Source: an uncultured Collinsella sp. (GTDB lineage Bacteria; Actinomycetota; Coriobacteriia; Coriobacteriales; Coriobacteriaceae). Taken from it: 10,875 nucleotides of DNA. Position numbers and translations under genes: made by a program. Numbering within the stretch: the first letter of the stretch is position 1; each line of letters begins with the position of its first letter. The notes under the pieces were generated by a model, which did no database searches, was not told the DNA's origin, and saw only the letters and a list, made by a program, of their open reading frames with translations. Positions 6,564-10,875 of this stretch are shown here, in pieces. Where the stretch lies: NCBI GenBank assembly GCA_902472315.1, contig CABRNM010000040.1, forward strand, positions 1 to 10,875. The letters are read 5' to 3'.

Positions 6564-7424
6564 ATGTCTTTTGCCATCATAACCGACTCCACGTCGGACA
6601 TCTCCCCCGCCCGCGCCCAAGAGCTCGGCATTTACGTGATTCCGCTGCATGTGATTATCGAGGGTGAGGACCTGCTCGACCAAGTGCAGATCACTGCCGA
6701 GGAATACGTCGCGCGCATGGCCGGTTCCGAGCAACTGCCGCACACCTCGCAGCCGAGCGCCGGCGAGTTTAAGGCACTCTTTGACCGCGTGCTCGCAGAC
6801 GGCCACGACAGCGCCATCTTTATCTCGCTGTGCAGCGAGTGGTCCGCCTGCTACGCCAACGCCAGCCTGGTAGCCGAGACCCACGAGCTCGACGTGCGCT
6901 GCATCGATTCGCGCACCGGCTCGGGCGCCGAGGGCCTGCTAACAGAATACGCGCTGGCCATGCGCGAGGACGGTCGCAGCCTGGACGAGACCGAGACGCA
7001 GATCCGCGCGACGCTGCCCGACGCCCACCTGCTGCTAATTCCCCGCACGCTCGAGAACCTGGTCAAGAATGGCCGCGCGCCCAAGCTCGCCGGCCAGCTC
7101 ACCCAAATGCTCAACATTCGCCTGGCCGTTTCGCCGGAGTGGAAATCGGGCGAGATCAAGGCCATCAAGAAGGGTCGCGGTGCCAAGCGCATCGTCGCCA
7201 ACACCATGGCCGATTGCCTCGCATTTTTGGCCGAGCACCCGGGTTCCAGCGTGCGCGTGCTCACGACCGGCGCCGCCGAGGAGCAGGAGCTCGTCAACCA
7301 AGCGCTCGCGGGCCAAGACTACGTAGACGCCGGCACCGGCCCCATCGGCTGCACCATCGCCACCCACGTGGGCGTCGACGCCATCGCCATCGGCTACTGC
7401 CCCCGCTACCAGCCCATCCACTAG
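6564..7424 (+). CDS. DegV-family fatty-acid-binding protein
   Basis: DegV/FakB-type proteins bind a fatty acid; in the best-known cases they present it to the kinase FakA for phosphorylation and entry into phospholipid synthesis. The 286 residues begin with IITDSTSDI (5-13), the family's opening motif. Then come TSQPSAGEF (61-69), whose Thr-Ser contacts the lipid head group in known structures; SLCSEWSACYANA (88-100), in the place of the usual serine-rich loop; DSRTGSG (115-121); and a C-terminal HVGVDAIAIGY (268-278), the place of the usual HxGPGxxG-like motif. Length is normal (~280). The start is the ATG at 6564 with AAAGG eight bases upstream; an in-frame ATG at 6507 has no site. No FakA or dhaK-like gene is in the window. 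Whether it serves the FakAB route here is unknown. Confidence 0.92.
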   Translation: MSFAIITDSTSDISPARAQELGIYVIPLHVIIEGEDLLDQVQITAEEYVARMAGSEQLPHTSQPSAGEFKALFDRVLADGHDSAIFISLCSEWSACYANASLVAETHELDVRCIDSRTGSGAEGLLTEYALAMREDGRSLDETETQIRATLPDAHLLLIPRTLENLVKNGRAPKLAGQLTQMLNIRLAVSPEWKSGEIKAIKKGRGAKRIVANTMADCLAFLAEHPGSSVRVLTTGAAEEQELVNQALAGQDYVDAGTGPIGCTIATHVGVDAIAIGYCPRYQPIH

Positions 7425-7437
7425 GGGCACCTTTATC

Positions 7438-7508
7438 ACTTGCGGTGGAATAGGGACTGTTTTTGGCGTATGGCCACAAATCAATCCCTATTTCACCGCA
7501 ACTTCTTT
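7438..7508 (+). terminator. Terminator-type hairpin, repeat family copy 2 (after degV)
   Basis: The arms 7440-7459 and 7482-7501 pair over 20 positions with one G-U wobble and one C-A mismatch. The hairpin is followed by the T-rich CTTCTTTT (7502-7508 region). It begins 15 bases after the degV stop. The arm sequences TTGCGGTGGAATAG and TTTCACCGCAACTT match those of copy 1 at 4012-4089, in the same orientation relative to the upstream gene. Confidence 0.8.
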
Positions 7509-7591
7509 TGCTGAGCCATCCATATACAAGATATGCTGACGATCGGCGCATTCCCAGCTGTTTAGGGGAGCTTCGACTAGCCCCTAGCGGT

Positions 7592-7627
7592 ACCCGGTGG
7601 GCAAAAAATGGCAAATATGAGTACTGT
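7592..7627 (+). repeat. Left terminal inverted repeat (36 bp)
   Basis: Begins ACCCGGTGGGCAAAAAATGG and ends GAGTACTGT. It pairs without mismatch to 7786-7821; identity stops on both sides at exactly 36 bases. Confidence 0.9.
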
Positions 7628-7785
7628 CATAAATTTAGTAACAGCAAAATTTCGCTGAAATTGCCCGCTCCCACCGATTTCAAGCTCCATAAAGCCCCGA
7701 ATCGTCGTGTTTAGGGGGGTGAATATACTAAAACTCAGTCAATTGGTCTTAGATACTTCTCAAATGATATGAGACTAACCGAGCA

Positions 7786-7821
7786 ACAGTACTCATATTT
7801 GCCATTTTTTGCCCACCGGGT
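7786..7821 (-). repeat. Right terminal inverted repeat (36 bp)
   Basis: Exact reverse complement of 7592-7627; the neighbouring bases 7785 and 7822 no longer match. Confidence 0.9.
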
Positions 7822-8029
7822 CTGAATGAGGTCCGCTCTTTACGCCTCCGGCTACCCATATGACCGCAAACCCTGATTATCAAGGGCCGTCGCGCGCCTT
7901 GGCATCGACCGAAAGCCGCTCGCAGAATAATCCCTTGCCATTAGCAAACTTGAATCGAAATTACATATCCCAAAAAGCCGTAATGCCGTACCCTCGTCTC
8001 AACAACTCCAATACAAGGACGGCATTCAA
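7822..8029. other. Intergenic leader before the primase-helicase gene
   Basis: About 208 bases of mixed composition. The frame of the next gene is closed by a TAA at 7928 and offers no ATG, GTG or TTG start before 8030. AAGGA (8015-8019), ten bases before that ATG, is the likely ribosome-binding site. A small bulged palindrome, CCCTGATTATCAAGGG, lies near 7871-7886. No convincing promoter was found. Confidence 0.4.
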
Positions 8030-10875
8030 ATGGGCAACGCCATGCATCAATACGCCCTCTTTGGGACCGCACAATTTAAATACGATCAGACGATCACACA
8101 TATATCGGACCAACACCGACAAATCGTCATTTGCAACAACGGTTCAGACGTACGCTACGCAACGCTAGAAGAGTGGGAAGAAGCTGGCGCTTTGTTCGAT
8201 GAACGAGCACAAATCGAGGGCATCGTCACCAGCGCGAGCCCAGCACGCGATAAACTCGAGCTCTTTCGCAGTCTCTTTACCGGGCGCAAAGATGTTTACG
8301 CTCATGGATATCGCAGAAAGGACGGGGGCATTGGCTATACGCCTGCTTGTGCTAATGAGTGGGAGCCAGGAATTTGCCCCAAAGCAGCCCATCAAAGAGT
8401 TAAATGTGTAGAATGCAGCAATCGCGTCTTCCCGGAATTAAGCGATGCCGCAATCATTGCTCACTTTAAAGGCAACGATGACCGGTTCCGCGATGTCCTC
8501 GGGCAATATGTTCTCGATAGGAACTGCAACACGAAAGTTCTCGTCATCGATTTTGACAAAGCGGACTGGAAAGAGGCAACAAATGCCGTACGGCTTGTTG
8601 CAATACGACGGGGCATTAACGCCGCCGTTGAGCGCTCAAGGTCCGGCAACGGCGCCCACATCTGGTTTTTCTTCCTCGAGCCAATCAGCGCAAAGGCTGC
8701 CCGAGAGTTTGGAAGTTGCCTCATAACCGAAGCTGCGGCGCATAATAAGACAATCACGTTCGAGGCCTTTGATCGAATGCTACCCGCTCAGGCCACTATT
8801 CCCGATGGAGGCTTCGGAAACCTCATCGCACTCCCCTTTCAAGGCAAGGCGCAACGTGAAGGAAACAGTGTATTTGTAGACGAACAATTCAAGCCCTTTC
8901 CCGACCAATGGCTCTATCTATCACAAGTCCAGCTGATTCCGCGCTCGACGGTGCAAGCTCTGATTGAGGCCCCTGGAAACAACCCACACGGACCAGCAAC
9001 AACTACGGTGGCAAACAAGGGCAAACAGTATGCCCAAAGACCACGAAAGCGACTACCACTCACATCGCGGGACTTTCCCTCATCGCTGCCCGTTATTCAA
9101 GCCGATATGCTGTACATCCCCGAGAAGTCTCTGAGTCCAGCAGCTCAAATGGAAATCCGCGGACTTGCGACATTTGCCAATCCGGCATTCTATCGCGCGC
9201 AGTCCATGCATCAATCAGTATTCGGCAAACCGCGACTCATAGACCTTAGCGAACTGAGAGATGGTCATGTTGCAATTCCCCGGGGCTGCAAAACTCAACT
9301 TGAGCAGCTAGTTCAAGAGACCGGCGTTACCGCCCACTATTCAGACGAGCGCAAATCGGGCAATCCGATTGTTATGGCATTTAAAGGAGTCCTTCGCCCT
9401 GAGCAGCAAATCGCCGCTGATCAGATGCTCATATACGAAGACGGAATCATGTCCGCGCCGACAGGCTTCGGTAAAACAGTCGTCGGAGCTTATCTTATTG
9501 CATCCATTGGTCTTCCAACGCTCGTCATCGTTCCCAAAACCGCACTCATAACCCAATGGAAATCCCAGCTCGAGCGATTTATCGACATTACGGACAACAG
9601 GGAGCCCGTCCGAACCCCAAAAGGACGAATCAGCAAAAGGCAGCCTCCGGTCATCGGACAAATAGGAGGAGGTAAAATGGCCGTAAGCGGCCTCGTCGAC
9701 ATCGCTTCGTTCCAGTCGTTATCTGGCAAAGACCGTCAAACCGGAGAGCCGATAGTTAAGGGCCTTGTTCGTAATTACGGCCTCATTATCTGCGACGAAT
9801 GCCACCATGCCGCCGCACCACAGCTCGAGCTTATTCTCAAGTCCGCCCCGGCCAAATACGTATACGGCCTTTCTGCGACGCCCGAACGATCCGACGGCCT
9901 TACGCGGGCGCTCTCCATGCTCTGCGGCCCGCTCCGTTATGTTATCGATCCAAAAGCGCAAGCGATTCAGCAGGGCATCCAGCGCATCGTACGGCCTCGT
10001 TTTACTGGAATTCGACTACCCGCCTACGAGCCAGGTGCAAGCTTCAATCAGATTCTCGACCTGCTGTGCACGCATGCAGCTAGAAACGAATTGATTGTCA
10101 ACGACGCTATTGAAGCTGCGTCAAACGGCCGGCATCCGCTCGTGCTGACTAAAAGGAAAAAGCATGCCGAGGAGCTGTTCGGGATGCTCAAAAACCAAGG
10201 ACACGAACCCGTTCTCCTGACCGGGGAAATCGACGCCAAAGAAAGAAAAACGATACTGAGCAGTCTTCCCCGCTTCGAGCATGAACATCGAATCATCGTC
10301 GCCACCGAAAGCCTTTTGGGCGAGGGCTTCGATCTGTCCTACCTTGACACTCTACTCATTGCCACGCCGATATCGTGGGACGGCAGCATCACGCAGCAGG
10401 CGGGCAGGCTCCATAGAAGCCACGAGGGCAAGCGACGGGTTGAGATATTCGACTACGTTGATTTATCTATACCCATGCTCGCCCGCATGTACCAGAAGAG
10501 ACTCAAGACCTACGCCAAGCTCGGGTACGAAGTCTACGTGACCGGAGGCAGCGAGCAGTCCGATCAAAACATTCTCATAGAACCGGCTAATGCCGTAGAG
10601 ACTCTGGTTGAAGACATCGTTGGCGCCGCTAAGAGCATCTTCATTGCCGCGCCCTACGCATCCGCCGCCTGCCTCGCAAAGCTCGGCGATGCAATCAAAG
10701 GTGCCACTGCCCGAGGGATTGCTCTTGAGTTTTTCATTGCCTCGACTCCGCGCGAAGATGCAAGCGAGACTTTGGCAAAAATGAACGTCGAGCATGCCAT
10801 TAGAGCAGAAGGACGTTTGTGTGCAGCGATAATTGACGAAGAAACTATCTGGTACGGAACGATCCCGCTACTAGC
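8030..10875 (+). CDS. TOTE-type archaeo-eukaryotic primase / SF2 helicase / PLD-like protein (3' end outside window)
   Basis: Very large multidomain protein; 948 residues are visible without a stop. Residues 1-78 match nothing I know. The primase part starts at FRSLFTGRKDVYA (79-91). It has a putative zinc cluster Cys107, Cys116, Cys126, Cys129, the metal-binding VIDFD (Asp174, Asp176), RSRSGNGAH (202-210, His210) and FEAFDR...GGFGNLIALP (244-269). A family-conserved linker follows (NPAFYRAQ 384-391, FGKPRLID 398-405). The helicase (from LRPEQQ, 455) shows Walker A APTGFGKT (476-483), DECH (589-592), SATPERSDG (615-623), ATESLLGEGFD (758-768) and QQAGRLHR (789-796). A PLD-like domain begins near 855. 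The start is ATG 8030 (AAGGA 10 bases upstream). Proteins of this build are predicted to act in conflict (defence) against mobile DNA; the activity is inferred, not shown. Lower GC than its neighbours suggests horizontal transfer. Confidence 0.92.
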   Translation, partial: MGNAMHQYALFGTAQFKYDQTITHISDQHRQIVICNNGSDVRYATLEEWEEAGALFDERAQIEGIVTSASPARDKLELFRSLFTGRKDVYAHGYRRKDGGIGYTPACANEWEPGICPKAAHQRVKCVECSNRVFPELSDAAIIAHFKGNDDRFRDVLGQYVLDRNCNTKVLVIDFDKADWKEATNAVRLVAIRRGINAAVERSRSGNGAHIWFFFLEPISAKAAREFGSCLITEAAAHNKTITFEAFDRMLPAQATIPDGGFGNLIALPFQGKAQREGNSVFVDEQFKPFPDQWLYLSQVQLIPRSTVQALIEAPGNNPHGPATTTVANKGKQYAQRPRKRLPLTSRDFPSSLPVIQADMLYIPEKSLSPAAQMEIRGLATFANPAFYRAQSMHQSVFGKPRLIDLSELRDGHVAIPRGCKTQLEQLVQETGVTAHYSDERKSGNPIVMAFKGVLRPEQQIAADQMLIYEDGIMSAPTGFGKTVVGAYLIASIGLPTLVIVPKTALITQWKSQLERFIDITDNREPVRTPKGRISKRQPPVIGQIGGGKMAVSGLVDIASFQSLSGKDRQTGEPIVKGLVRNYGLIICDECHHAAAPQLELILKSAPAKYVYGLSATPERSDGLTRALSMLCGPLRYVIDPKAQAIQQGIQRIVRPRFTGIRLPAYEPGASFNQILDLLCTHAARNELIVNDAIEAASNGRHPLVLTKRKKHAEELFGMLKNQGHEPVLLTGEIDAKERKTILSSLPRFEHEHRIIVATESLLGEGFDLSYLDTLLIATPISWDGSITQQAGRLHRSHEGKRRVEIFDYVDLSIPMLARMYQKRLKTYAKLGYEVYVTGGSEQSDQNILIEPANAVETLVEDIVGAAKSIFIAAPYASAACLAKLGDAIKGATARGIALEFFIASTPREDASETLAKMNVEHAIRAEGRLCAAIIDEETIWYGTIPLL

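Larger units (their letters stand above)
7592..7821. mobile_element. 230-bp MITE-like element with perfect 36-bp terminal inverted repeats
   Basis: The two 36-base ends (7592-7627 and 7786-7821) are exact reverse complements, separated by 158 AT-richer bases without a credible gene. The size, perfect ends and intergenic place fit a miniature inverted-repeat transposable element moved by a transposase encoded elsewhere. I see no target-site duplication next to the ends, and I do not recognise the ends as those of a named IS. An RNA-level role, such as a long stem between degV and the next gene, is an alternative. The 86 bases between the degV terminator and this element hold nothing I can name. 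Confidence 0.65.

Noticed and set aside
7463..7714. Plus-strand open frame of 83 codons
   Set aside because: It starts inside the degV terminator hairpin and crosses into the inverted-repeat element, without a ribosome-binding site.
7580..7835. Target-site duplication around the inverted-repeat element
   Set aside because: The bases outside the two ends (AGCGGT on the left, CTGAAT on the right) do not repeat each other, so no duplication can be claimed.
7860..8168. Plus-strand open frame of 102 codons overlapping the start of the primase-helicase gene
   Set aside because: It is in a different frame, has no site before its ATG and overlaps the better supported gene by over 130 bases.
1..10875. 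CRISPR array, tRNA, rRNA or known riboswitch
   Set aside because: I saw no regularly spaced direct repeats and no cloverleaf or conserved RNA motifs in the gaps.

Overview
The window reads like a piece of a high-GC, actinobacterial-type chromosome. A Coriobacteriia/Collinsella-like gut species is my best guess, from base composition and the style of the intergenic repeats; this is an inference, since no rRNA or other marker is present. The left two thirds (about 1-7430) is dense, ordinary, GC-rich core sequence. The right third (about 7500 to the end) is visibly poorer in GC and looks acquired.

Left block, minus strand: a complete high-affinity phosphate importer operon, pstS-pstC-pstA-pstB (3818 down to 158). 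Transcription runs right to left: PstS, a lipoprotein whose signal also has a twin-arginine motif, then the two permeases, then the ATPase. The last three genes overlap by 4-8 bases and two of them start with GTG. A clear intrinsic terminator (65-101) ends the operon. No phoU follows pstB.

Middle block, minus strand: a HAD-family phosphatase (6407-5745) and a PepV-like M20 dipeptidase (5690-4254), probably co-transcribed. Between the dipeptidase and pstS lie 435 gene-free bases holding a long imperfect hairpin (4153-4254) and a terminator-type hairpin (4012-4089). Divergent from the HAD gene, a DegV-family fatty-acid-binding protein (6564-7424) is read on the plus strand. It ends in a second copy of the same terminator-hairpin family.

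Right block, plus strand: 605 gene-free bases hold a 230-bp element with perfect 36-bp terminal inverted repeats (7592-7821). A very large reading frame then begins at 8030 and runs off the right edge (948 codons visible). It encodes a TOTE-type archaeo-eukaryotic primase with a four-cysteine cluster, a superfamily-2 helicase and a C-terminal phospholipase-D-like domain whose visible HKD-type motif is degenerate. This multidomain protein belongs to a predicted anti-mobile-element (conflict/defence) family and is the most interesting object in the window; any partner genes would lie beyond the right edge.
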